Assembly (NCBI RefSeq): GCF_021107415.1
Contig: NZ_JAIOSW010000171.1
Location: 1 to 23,069 of the forward strand
DNA from: Desulfobacula sp.
GTDB taxonomy: Bacteria > Desulfobacterota > Desulfobacteria > Desulfobacterales > Desulfobacteraceae
Direction: 5' to 3'
DNA length: 23,069 nt
The notes beneath the pieces are model-generated. The model saw only the letters and a program-made list of their open reading frames with translations. It was not told the DNA's origin and made no database searches. The translations under genes were made by a program, and so were the position numbers. This document shows positions 6,164 to 13,531 of the stretch, in pieces (position 1 is the stretch's first letter; every line of letters begins with the position of its first letter).

Positions 6164-8632
6164 CTATGAAATTGGGAAATAGTTTGTTTTTATAAGTCCC
6201 TGTATCGGCACCACCGGGGAGCCATCCTCATCTGTAGTAACGCCTTTGGGAAACACAAAATTTTTATCCAGTCCTTTATAATAAGATAAATCATAACAGC
6301 CAAGCTTTAATTTTAATTGACCCTTGTCATGAATAAAAGATGATGTCAAGCCATAATCCACCTCACCAAGAAGGGTTGAAATAATGTATCTCGGGATTTC
6401 TCTTCCTGATCCTTCTCTCCTGACTTTTGTACCAATATCAATTACATCATAGGAGTCCACAGGGTGATCGATATTCCACTTCTGCTGAATGGGAAGCCCT
6501 GCAATATAGAGGTGATGAAATTCCATGCCTGCTTTCCGAACGTTATAGGCAAGGGAATGGATGGGTTCGTCAGAATCATTGACACCCCCTAAAAGGGCTG
6601 TATTGCAATACACGGTTATGCCCTTATTGTTCAGTCTTCTTGCAAGTTTTGCATGGTCATGAGTTACCTCATCAGCAAGAGTAAACCAGGTTTCGATTTC
6701 CAGCCTCAAGGGATTTACCACACAAAGCATATTCAAGTCCCCAAGGGTATTAATTACGGCCCTTGTATACGCTTTGGGCTGTGAGTTAAACTTCATGCTG
6801 ACAAGCCGGACAGCATTCACATGGGGGATATCCTTTAAGTTTTTAATGAGCGGCTTTATGTAAAAAAGTGAATCAACGGCATCTGTTGATGAGGATATGA
6901 TCACATCTGTAATCCTGTCATCTGATCTGATGTAATCAATTTGTCTTTCAGAAGCGAGGACATCAATCTCAACCCTTGTTTCATGGAGCCGTAAGAGATT
7001 CTCGCAACCTGTATCCACAATGGATTGCCCTGCTTGTCTTTCACTGACTAACATGGATTTAAGCATTTCAATATCATCGGTTGAGGTAGACTTTTTTTCT
7101 ACGACAACTTTTTTGGGTCGGGACCCATGGAAAAAAGATTCATCCCCGATTTGTGCCATATACTGAATATCAATGGTACCCTCATCATTTACCCTTATAT
7201 TGTTAAGCTCATTGGCAAGAGGGGCAAAGGCTTTGAAATAATCCGGCGTATACGGGGTCCTGATCCAGATGAAATTTTTATTGTCTTTAACCTTTTCCAC
7301 TGCCCATCCGCTGGTATACCAATCCATTTTCCCTATGGGAGTTGCCGTGCAGATTCTTGGAATAATCCTGTCCGACAGGTGGGCTCGAAGGTGATTGGCA
7401 ATCCCTATCCCTTCGGCCAGTGAAGTCCAGTAAATGCTGTTCCCATGAATGGGGCTGCAAGGAATATAAATATAATGAAGTTCGGCTCCGGCACCCCGCA
7501 ACAGGCTGAAAAGTCTTACCAGTTCAGGGCCTTTATCATTGCAGCCACTCAAAAACGGGGTCTGGATATACACGGCAATCCCGTTATTGACAAGATCGGA
7601 TATAATATCAAGGCTTTCAGGAGAAACTTCATCCGGGTGAATAAAATGGGTGGCCACTTCCATCCTTTTCCCGTGCTGCTGAAGTTCAAGATTTTTTTGT
7701 TTAAAGTATTTCAGATATGCGGATTCATTTTTCAGGAAAAGATCGGGATAATAGGCAATGGATCGTGTGGCAAGGCGAAGGGTCTGAACATGATCCACCT
7801 GCATGAGCCCGTCTATGGTTGCTGCCATATTGGCCTTGTTCATGAAAGGATCACCTCCGGTAACCACAATTTCTTTAATAGATGGGGAATCCTTTACATG
7901 CTGAACCGCTTTTTTAACATCATCCACGTTCGGGTTCTTTTCATTTCTGGTATCCTTATGTTTTCTGAAACAAAACCGGCAGTAAACCGGACAGGACATG
8001 TTTAAAAGAAAGATGACCCGGTTCTGGTACATCTGTTCCAGCAGGCCGTCATGGAACTGACCAATCCAGGTGTTGGTATGACCGCCGGAATCCAGTTCTT
8101 CAATAAACGGCAGATACTGATAGGCCACATCCTTTGATAGCAGCATCTGGCAAATGATATGACGGGACAAACGGACCGGGTATGTTTCAATCACCTCCTG
8201 GAGCTTAGCTTGATCCTTTTCAGGAACGGCAATATGGGTGACTTTCTCAAGCTGATGGGTATCTTTAATAGAAATATATCCATGCCCCGGAAGGACCTGT
8301 TCTAAGATTGCCATGAGCATGAGATGGGGAATCTCAATTTGATTCAGTGCTATCTTTTTCATTTCTCCATTAACAATGGTCGATAAAATTTGGATAAAAA
8401 ATCCTTCCGGATCATTGGGATATCCAGTTCTTTTCAGAAGATGCGAGAATTTTTCGACCCCATCACCATCTCCTGTTATACTGCATATTTGTTTTCCTGC
8501 AAGCATCACCGTGCCATAGATATCAAAAAATTCAATCACTGTTTTTGTCAAAGCGGTAAGACTGACATCTTTTTTTTCCCCTGAATGTTTGAACTCTATA
8601 TTTATTGAACGATCCTTACTTTTCATAGCCAT
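6164..8632 (-). CDS. Double KamA-family radical SAM protein (aminomutase-like) with a degenerate second half, 822 aa
   Basis: KamA (lysine 2,3-aminomutase) enzymes use a 4Fe-4S cluster, S-adenosylmethionine and PLP to move an amino group between C2 and C3. The first unit (about 200-470) has CPVYCRFC with C214, C218 and C221, VVTGGDPF (256-263), and K435 in TPIGKMDW where the PLP lysine is expected. The second unit (about 540-790) clearly repeats it: GIAVYIQTPFLSGCND (351-366) matches GITVYCNTALLGGVND (671-686), and IPRICTATPIGKMDW matches IPRYIISTLLGEVDY. It lacks the cysteine motif and TGGDP and has E757 in place of the lysine. Normal KamA proteins are about 400-450 aa. Residues 1-200 are longer than the usual leader. 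AAGGA is only two bases from the first ATG but eight from the third codon (8626), which may be the true start. Confidence 0.88.
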   Translation of the reverse strand: MAMKSKDRSINIEFKHSGEKKDVSLTALTKTVIEFFDIYGTVMLAGKQICSITGDGDGVEKFSHLLKRTGYPNDPEGFFIQILSTIVNGEMKKIALNQIEIPHLMLMAILEQVLPGHGYISIKDTHQLEKVTHIAVPEKDQAKLQEVIETYPVRLSRHIICQMLLSKDVAYQYLPFIEELDSGGHTNTWIGQFHDGLLEQMYQNRVIFLLNMSCPVYCRFCFRKHKDTRNEKNPNVDDVKKAVQHVKDSPSIKEIVVTGGDPFMNKANMAATIDGLMQVDHVQTLRLATRSIAYYPDLFLKNESAYLKYFKQKNLELQQHGKRMEVATHFIHPDEVSPESLDIISDLVNNGIAVYIQTPFLSGCNDKGPELVRLFSLLRGAGAELHYIYIPCSPIHGNSIYWTSLAEGIGIANHLRAHLSDRIIPRICTATPIGKMDWYTSGWAVEKVKDNKNFIWIRTPYTPDYFKAFAPLANELNNIRVNDEGTIDIQYMAQIGDESFFHGSRPKKVVVEKKSTSTDDIEMLKSMLVSERQAGQSIVDTGCENLLRLHETRVEIDVLASERQIDYIRSDDRITDVIISSSTDAVDSLFYIKPLIKNLKDIPHVNAVRLVSMKFNSQPKAYTRAVINTLGDLNMLCVVNPLRLEIETWFTLADEVTHDHAKLARRLNNKGITVYCNTALLGGVNDSDEPIHSLAYNVRKAGMEFHHLYIAGLPIQQKWNIDHPVDSYDVIDIGTKVRREGSGREIPRYIISTLLGEVDYGLTSSFIHDKGQLKLKLGCYDLSYYKGLDKNFVFPKGVTTDEDGSPVVPIQGLIKTNYFPIS

Positions 8633-8694
8633 ATTCCTTTAAACAAAAATTTTATTTCCAAGCTGTCCAATAATATTCTAATTACTGAACATTT

Positions 8695-9033
8695 TCACTC
8701 ATTACATTTTTTTGCTGCCTTGTATAAATAGTATACGGTATTTTTTGGAAATCCGTACCCCATAACTTTTCCCAATGTTTCATCTTCATTTTCCTGATCA
8801 ATTTGTATGACCAGATATTCTTTCAAATTTTTGGAATCATAAACCTTTTTCCAGGCATAGTTTCCTTTTTTTAAGTATTGATTTGCGATAAGGGATTCGG
8901 GAAAAATAGATTGTGTCTGTTTATTTAAATCATTTTCAAAAATAATATAGCTCCTTTCCGGATCAAGATTTTTCTTAATCCAGGTAAAACTTTTCCGAAT
9001 CATTTTATTGTCTGAAAAATCCTCAAGCATCAC
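8695..9033 (-). CDS. Hypothetical protein, 112 aa, between the ABC ATPase and the KamA-like gene
   Basis: A soluble, lysine- and aromatic-rich protein with no signal peptide or membrane segment. It is co-directional, starting 94 bp after the ATPase gene and ending 62 bp before the KamA-like gene, so it probably belongs to the same operon. The translated start is GTG (9033), immediately followed by ATG; AAGG lies about 8 bases before the GTG. The mix of IIFEND, YLVIQIDQENEDE and KVMGYGFPKNTVYYLY suggests a small alpha/beta domain. I do not recognise a family. A binding or accessory role in the pathway is only a guess from position. Confidence 0.6.
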   Translation of the reverse strand: MMLEDFSDNKMIRKSFTWIKKNLDPERSYIIFENDLNKQTQSIFPESLIANQYLKKGNYAWKKVYDSKNLKEYLVIQIDQENEDETLGKVMGYGFPKNTVYYLYKAAKKCNE

Positions 9034-9127
9034 TTGTTTGACCTTTTTAACGTAACTATCCCTTCGAATAAATCATTATTCTAATTTTTACCAAATTTCA
9101 GGATTTAGCTAATTTTAATTTTGTGCT

Positions 9128-10231
9128 TCAAATCCTTAATAACCGGCAGTGCTCAGGCTTCACTTCCATAAACACCTCATCGCCCCGCCGGTATGGAGAT
9201 CGTTTAACAAAATTTATTACATGCAGCACAAGCTTGTTATCCAGTTCTACAAAATAACTGACTTCTCCCCCCATATAGCTGCGATCCACTATCTTCCCGA
9301 AAAAAACATTCATCCCCTGTTCCGGGACATGGTCGGTTTTGTAACCCAATGTAAATTTTTGCGCCCGAATGACGATTTCTGCCTTATCTCCTTTGTTAAA
9401 TGCTTCTGCCGGAACTACAAGGCAGGTATTGTTATCTTCCAGGGTTACACTCAAATACTCGCCTGTCTCTTCTTTCACAATTGAATTGATAAAATTGGAA
9501 TGCCCTAGAAAATCTGCGACAAAATGGTTGACCGAATTGTTATAAACTTCTTCAGGGTTTCCTTCCTGCTGAATAAAACCGTCTTTCATGACCACAACTT
9601 TATCTGACATGGATAAAGCCTCTCTTTGATCATGGGTAACAAAAATAGTGGTCACTCCCAAAGCTTGTTGAAGATTGTCAATTTCCCTTCTCATATCTTC
9701 CCTTAAATTTTCATCCAGAGCAGATAATGGTTCATCCATCAACAACACATCCGGTTCAATAACAATAGCTCTTGCAAGGGCAATCCGCTGCTGCTGGCCT
9801 CCGGATAACTGGGACGGCATCCTGTTCCCGACTTCGGCAAGTCGGATTGTTTCCAACGCTTTTTCAACCTTTTCTTTTATTACAGATTTTGAAATATTTC
9901 TATATTTAAGCCCGAATGCTACATTATCAAAAATAGTTTTATGAGGGAAAAGTGCATAGTTTTGAAATATCATCCCCAAATTTCTTTTATGGATCGGTAT
10001 ATCATTCATTCGTTTACCTTTGATATAGATATCTCCCTGGGTAGGCGATTCCAGACCTGCAAGGATTCTCAAAAGTGTAGTTTTCCCACATCCCGATGGT
10101 CCCAGAAGTGTTACCAGGGACCCCTCCGGAATTTCAAGATCCATCTTTTTAACTGCAACAACTTTTCCAAACTGCTTTTCAATCCCCTTAAATTTTACAA
10201 ATGCAGGGTCTTTTTCCTGTTTCAAAGCCAT
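9128..10231 (-). CDS. ABC transporter ATP-binding protein, PotA-like, 367 aa
   Basis: Energises uptake through the two neighbouring permeases at the cytoplasmic face of the membrane. All nucleotide-binding motifs are intact: Walker A GPSGCGKTT (44-52), Q-loop Q90, signature LSGGQQQR (142-149), Walker B LLMDEPLSALD (163-173) and the switch histidine H200 in FVTHD. About 130 C-terminal residues (from about 240) form the TOBE-type regulatory region usual for spermidine/putrescine, iron and sugar ATPases. The length is normal for PotA. It follows the binding-protein gene after a 73-bp gap that carries a strong hairpin. PotA-type ATPases serve polyamines, betaines, opines and other organic cations, so the substrate here is not fixed by this gene. 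Confidence 0.93.
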   Translation of the reverse strand: MALKQEKDPAFVKFKGIEKQFGKVVAVKKMDLEIPEGSLVTLLGPSGCGKTTLLRILAGLESPTQGDIYIKGKRMNDIPIHKRNLGMIFQNYALFPHKTIFDNVAFGLKYRNISKSVIKEKVEKALETIRLAEVGNRMPSQLSGGQQQRIALARAIVIEPDVLLMDEPLSALDENLREDMRREIDNLQQALGVTTIFVTHDQREALSMSDKVVVMKDGFIQQEGNPEEVYNNSVNHFVADFLGHSNFINSIVKEETGEYLSVTLEDNNTCLVVPAEAFNKGDKAEIVIRAQKFTLGYKTDHVPEQGMNVFFGKIVDRSYMGGEVSYFVELDNKLVLHVINFVKRSPYRRGDEVFMEVKPEHCRLLRI

Positions 10232-10257
10232 AGCCTCCCAACTTATCCCTCAAAGGA

Positions 10258-10291
10258 GTCTTCAAAACCAGAAAGACCTGGTTCTGAAGAC
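10258..10291 (-). repeat. Intercistronic hairpin between binding-protein and ATPase genes
   Basis: An inverted repeat of 7 + 6 bp around one internal mismatch (GTCTTCA/TGAAGAC outside, AACCAG/CTGGTT inside) with a 6-nt loop. It starts 14 bases after the binding-protein stop. No T-run follows on the minus strand, so it is more likely to protect the upstream message or partly reduce downstream expression than to terminate fully. This is a common way to obtain more binding protein than ATPase. Confidence 0.6.
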
Positions 10292-10304
10292 GATTGTGAT
10301 ATGT

Positions 10305-11468
10305 TTACTTACCAGCCATAATCCGATCCCATTTTTCCGTCCAATCCAGTTGATGCGAATTCCAGTAAACAGGATCAGCAAACAGATATCCATCCAGTTT
10401 TCCGGTTGGATCAAAAGCGGGAAGTTTTTTAACTTCATCCGGCATGGGAACTTTTGTCGGATCAAGACTTGTCGGATAATTCTGGCCTTTTGCAACGGCA
10501 ATGGCAGCACTGGGTTCCAGCATGAAATTTAATAATTTCTGTGCCACATCAAGATCTGTTCCTTTGAGCACATACATATATTCCATCCAGGAATAGGTTC
10601 CGTCAGGAGAAAGATATCCAATGGAATGTCCCTGCTTCTGCAGAGCTGCCACTCTACCGGACCATGCCACTGTTGCGTAAATATCACCATTTGCTAAAAG
10701 ACTCATCAATTCCGAGCCTGATGCCCAGTATTTTTTTATCAGACCCCGTTGTTCTTTTAAGGCATTCCATACAGCACCCAGATCTTTAATATTATTGGGA
10801 CTCTGGCCGGTATGAAGTGCTGCATACCACATATTGGTTCTGAAATCACCACCCCATGATCCCAGTTTTCCTTTAAGGCTCTTGTCAAACAGAAGGGAAG
10901 CGCCCAGTTTTTCAGCTTTTGCCTTGGATATTTTATCCGCATTATAAGCAATCCCGGTCTGTCCCAGGTCATAGGGCACGGCAGACAGGGTTCCCTTTGT
11001 AATTCCCCTCAAAGTGTCGGTCATTTTTGCCATTACATTTTTAAGGTTGGGAATCTTACTTTCATCCAGAACAACGCCAAACCCCAAATCCGTATACCGG
11101 GCATAATCATAGACTGCACTCAAATGGGCAATATTAAACTCTCCCCCAGGTGGATAGGAGGCCTTTACCTGAGTCAAAAATGCGTCCATGCCCGTGAATG
11201 CCGCATCAATGACTTTAATCCCAGTGGCTTTAGTAAAAGGATCAAAGGCAAATTTTCTTAATGCTTCCGAGGTTGAACCGCCCCAGGAATGACAGGTGAT
11301 GGATTTTTTGCCGGCCAGTGCATTTTGTACAAGTCCAAAGGGGCCGGCCATCAAACCCATTGCAGCACCGGAGATACCGATAAATTTTACAAAATCACGT
11401 CTTGAGATGTTGCCTTTTTGATAATTTTCATAAACATCATCCAACCGTTTTTCCAAATCTTTTTTCAT
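10305..11468 (-). CDS. ABC transporter substrate-binding protein, PotD-like, Tat-exported, 387 aa
   Basis: A periplasmic binding protein that captures the substrate for the adjacent permeases. Residues 1-52 form a Tat signal: a long charged N-region, the twin-arginine motif SRRDFVKF (22-29, R23/R24), a moderate hydrophobic stretch and a likely cleavage after ALA at 52. The mature part begins like type 2 binding proteins (SITCHSWGGSTSEALRKF) and keeps PotD/ModA-style stretches such as GTLSAVPYDLGQTGIAYN and WSGRVAALQKQGHSIGYLSPDGT. Most such proteins use the Sec route; Tat export implies folding in the cytoplasm. GGAG precedes ATG. The gene sits second to last among the transporter genes. The ligand is probably a small amine or amino-acid derivative, judged only from family and neighbours. 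Confidence 0.9.
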   Translation of the reverse strand: MKKDLEKRLDDVYENYQKGNISRRDFVKFIGISGAAMGLMAGPFGLVQNALAGKKSITCHSWGGSTSEALRKFAFDPFTKATGIKVIDAAFTGMDAFLTQVKASYPPGGEFNIAHLSAVYDYARYTDLGFGVVLDESKIPNLKNVMAKMTDTLRGITKGTLSAVPYDLGQTGIAYNADKISKAKAEKLGASLLFDKSLKGKLGSWGGDFRTNMWYAALHTGQSPNNIKDLGAVWNALKEQRGLIKKYWASGSELMSLLANGDIYATVAWSGRVAALQKQGHSIGYLSPDGTYSWMEYMYVLKGTDLDVAQKLLNFMLEPSAAIAVAKGQNYPTSLDPTKVPMPDEVKKLPAFDPTGKLDGYLFADPVYWNSHQLDWTEKWDRIMAGK

Positions 11469-11547
11469 TTTTTTCTCCTCTTACCAAAAAAATTAAAATT
11501 TCAAACACCTGAGATAGGAAAGCATCGTCATGTGTTCGTGTGTCCGC

Positions 11548-12351
11548 TTATGTCTTATTATTTCCCCTTGCAAACCGCCGGGACAAATATCCGGCAAGTA
11601 AAGGCGTTGATACGGTTAAAACAATCATGACTGCACCAAGTGCGTTAATTTCAGGACTGATGGAGTTTCGCAGCATACCAAATATTTTCACAGGAACGGT
11701 CTGGTTCTGAGCTGTGGCCCAGAAAAGCGTTGCTGTTACATCATCAAAGGAAATGGTAAAGGCGAACAGCATCCCCGCTAAGATCGCAGGCGCCAGCAAG
11801 GGAAAGGTAATTTCCCTGAACGTTTGAAACGGGTTTGCACCAAGGGACAATGCAGCTTCCTCATATTCCTTCTTAATGCCTACAAGTCTTGCCTGGACAA
11901 TGAGAAGAACATAGGGCAGGGTCAGGACCACGTGCCCTATGAGCAGCAGGGCAAAACTTTTTGGTTGCTGCAGCCACCGGATAAATAAAAGCAGGGCAAC
12001 TCCCAGTACAACCTCGGGAACCATGATGGGTGCAATTAAAAGAGTGTTTAAAAATTCCTTTCCCCTAAAATCATATCGAATAAAAGCTATGGCAGCTGGA
12101 ACCCCGAAAGCCGTGGACAATACCGCTGTAAAAGATCCCAGCACCATGGAATTTTTAAAGGCATCCAGAATGGTAGAATTATGTGAGAGCTTTACAAACC
12201 ATTTAAAACTAAACCCCTCCATTGGAAATGATCCAAACTGCTGGGGATTGAACGCCAGAAGGATAACGGCAATAATCGGGGTAAACATCCAGATATAAAC
12301 CAGCAGTGTAAATAGTTTTATCAATGACCATCCTGAAATCAATTTTTTCAT
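11548..12351 (-). CDS. ABC transporter permease, PotC-like, 267 aa
   Basis: An inner-membrane permease of the binding-protein-dependent type with about six hydrophobic segments. The cytoplasmic EAA loop that docks on the ATPase is visible as YEEAALSLGANPFQTFREI, followed by TFPLLAPAI (about residues 163-190). The length is typical of PotC. It starts 12 bp after its partner permease, with GGAAG before ATG, and pairs with it to form the transmembrane channel. A 79-bp gap then leads to the binding-protein gene. The basic C-terminus (LSRRFARGNNKT) fits a cytoplasmic end. Confidence 0.92.
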   Translation of the reverse strand: MKKLISGWSLIKLFTLLVYIWMFTPIIAVILLAFNPQQFGSFPMEGFSFKWFVKLSHNSTILDAFKNSMVLGSFTAVLSTAFGVPAAIAFIRYDFRGKEFLNTLLIAPIMVPEVVLGVALLLFIRWLQQPKSFALLLIGHVVLTLPYVLLIVQARLVGIKKEYEEAALSLGANPFQTFREITFPLLAPAILAGMLFAFTISFDDVTATLFWATAQNQTVPVKIFGMLRNSISPEINALGAVMIVLTVSTPLLAGYLSRRFARGNNKT

Positions 12352-12363
12352 ATTTCTTCCCTG

Positions 12364-13233
12364 TTACGATTCATTGCTTAGTGTTTTAAATATCTGGTTG
12401 ATCCCCATATACCGGTTGTAGGTGTAGACAATAACCATCAAAAGCAGCATCAGAATAGTACTGATAGCCGACCCAAACGGCCAGTCAAGGGTTCCGATTA
12501 TCCGCTTGAAGATCAGATTGGCGATCATTTCATTTCCGGGACCGCCTAGAATCATCGGGGGAAGGTATGTCCCGCAGGTCAACACGAAAACAAGCAGACA
12601 CCCGGCACTCACACCCGGCAGGCTTAAAGGAAGTGTCACTTCTTTGAACGCCTGCCATTCTGTGCATCCAAGGCTTTTTGCCGCTTCAGTCAAACTTTTA
12701 TCAATACCATCAAGACTGACATAAATATTTAAAATCATGAATGGCAGAAGGTATTGTAAAAGGCCCATGATGACGGCTCCTTCGTTATACAGCATGGCCA
12801 AAGGACTTGCGATGATATTAAACTTCATCAGCAGGTGATTAATCAACCCGGAATCTCCCAGGATGTTTATCCAGCTTAAGGTCCGGATAATAAAGCTGAT
12901 CCAGAATGGCAGCATGACCAGTATCATGAAAAATGGTTTGAACCGGGATTCTGTCTTATAAAAAAAATATGCCGGGATATAGCCCATGAGCAGGCATAAA
13001 ATAACCGTCTCAAGGGCAACACGAAGTGTATTTAAAAGGATGGACGGATAAAAAAAATCTGCAAAAAATTTAGCGTAATTACCAAATTGAAAGGCCGGTA
13101 TATCTTGCCCGCTTGGGGCTCTGAGCCAAAAACTATATACAATCACAAAACAGATAGGGATAACCAGAAGGAGAAAGACGGCTGTTAAAGAGGGGGATAA
13201 TAAAATCCAGGGTTTCCAAGATTTATTTTTCAT
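12364..13233 (-). CDS. ABC transporter permease, PotB-like, 289 aa; first gene of the sigma-54 operon
   Basis: An inner-membrane permease with about six hydrophobic segments, the first at residues 10-35. The EAA loop is clear (SLTEAAKSLGCTEWQAFKEV, then TLPLSLPGV, about residues 179-209). The cytoplasmic start is basic (MKNKSWKPW). It is the promoter-proximal gene of the long minus-strand operon: the predicted -12 element ends 54 bp before this ATG, leaving a leader of roughly 40 bases. It forms the channel with the following permease. Confidence 0.92.
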   Translation of the reverse strand: MKNKSWKPWILLSPSLTAVFLLLVIPICFVIVYSFWLRAPSGQDIPAFQFGNYAKFFADFFYPSILLNTLRVALETVILCLLMGYIPAYFFYKTESRFKPFFMILVMLPFWISFIIRTLSWINILGDSGLINHLLMKFNIIASPLAMLYNEGAVIMGLLQYLLPFMILNIYVSLDGIDKSLTEAAKSLGCTEWQAFKEVTLPLSLPGVSAGCLLVFVLTCGTYLPPMILGGPGNEMIANLIFKRIIGTLDWPFGSAISTILMLLLMVIVYTYNRYMGINQIFKTLSNES

Positions 13234-13286
13234 TTATTCATCCTATACCTTTATGTTGTTCATCCGATTCTTGCTCATCTAATATC

Positions 13287-13302
13287 TGCAATCTTTGTAC
13301 CA
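13287..13302 (-). promoter_or_regulatory. Sigma-54 (-24/-12) promoter of the transporter-aminomutase operon
   Basis: The minus strand reads TGGTACAAAGATTGCA against the consensus TGGCACG-N4-TTGCW. GG at -24 and GC at -12 are exactly 10 bases apart, and the -12 block TTGCA is perfect. Transcription should begin near 13275. A sigma-54 activator gene lies just upstream, with three palindromes between it and this site. Confidence 0.8.
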
Positions 13303-13385
13303 TTATTTAAAATAATTTTATAACTAATTAAAAAAAAAGGGAATTTTATTTACGAAAACATAAAAAATAGGGGAGGAATCAAGCT

Positions 13386-13403
13386 TAATTCATTTATGAA
13401 TCA
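13386..13403. promoter_or_regulatory. Activator binding site (enhancer) copy 1, promoter-proximal
   Basis: TAATTCA-TTTA-TGAATCA, an imperfect copy of the dyad TGATWCA-N4-TGWATCA (one base differs in one half). It lies about 84 bp upstream of the -24 element, a normal distance for sigma-54 enhancers. Confidence 0.65.
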
Positions 13404-13445
13404 ACTATATTCACATAACCTATTAAAATAATTGAGCATACTCTA

Positions 13446-13463
13446 TGATACAAAAATGAATCA
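13446..13463. promoter_or_regulatory. Activator binding site (enhancer) copy 2
   Basis: TGATACAAAAATGAATCA fits the dyad TGATWCA-N4-TGWATCA fully. Sixty bases separate it from copy 1. It is identical over all 18 bases to copy 3. Confidence 0.75.
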
Positions 13464-13510
13464 AATTAGTATTTTCTAAAAGGGTTGAAGGAACAGATCA
13501 TTAGGCTGTT

Positions 13511-13528
13511 TGATACAAAAATGAATCA
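13511..13528. promoter_or_regulatory. Activator binding site (enhancer) copy 3
   Basis: TGATACAAAAATGAATCA, identical to copy 2 and 65 bases from it. It ends three bases from the stop codon of the activator gene, so regulator and sites are directly adjacent. Confidence 0.75.
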
Positions 13529-13531
13529 ATA

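Noticed and set aside
7445..8005. A 186-codon plus-strand frame inside the KamA-like gene
   Set aside because: It is a shadow of the well-supported minus-strand radical SAM gene and shows no domain of its own.
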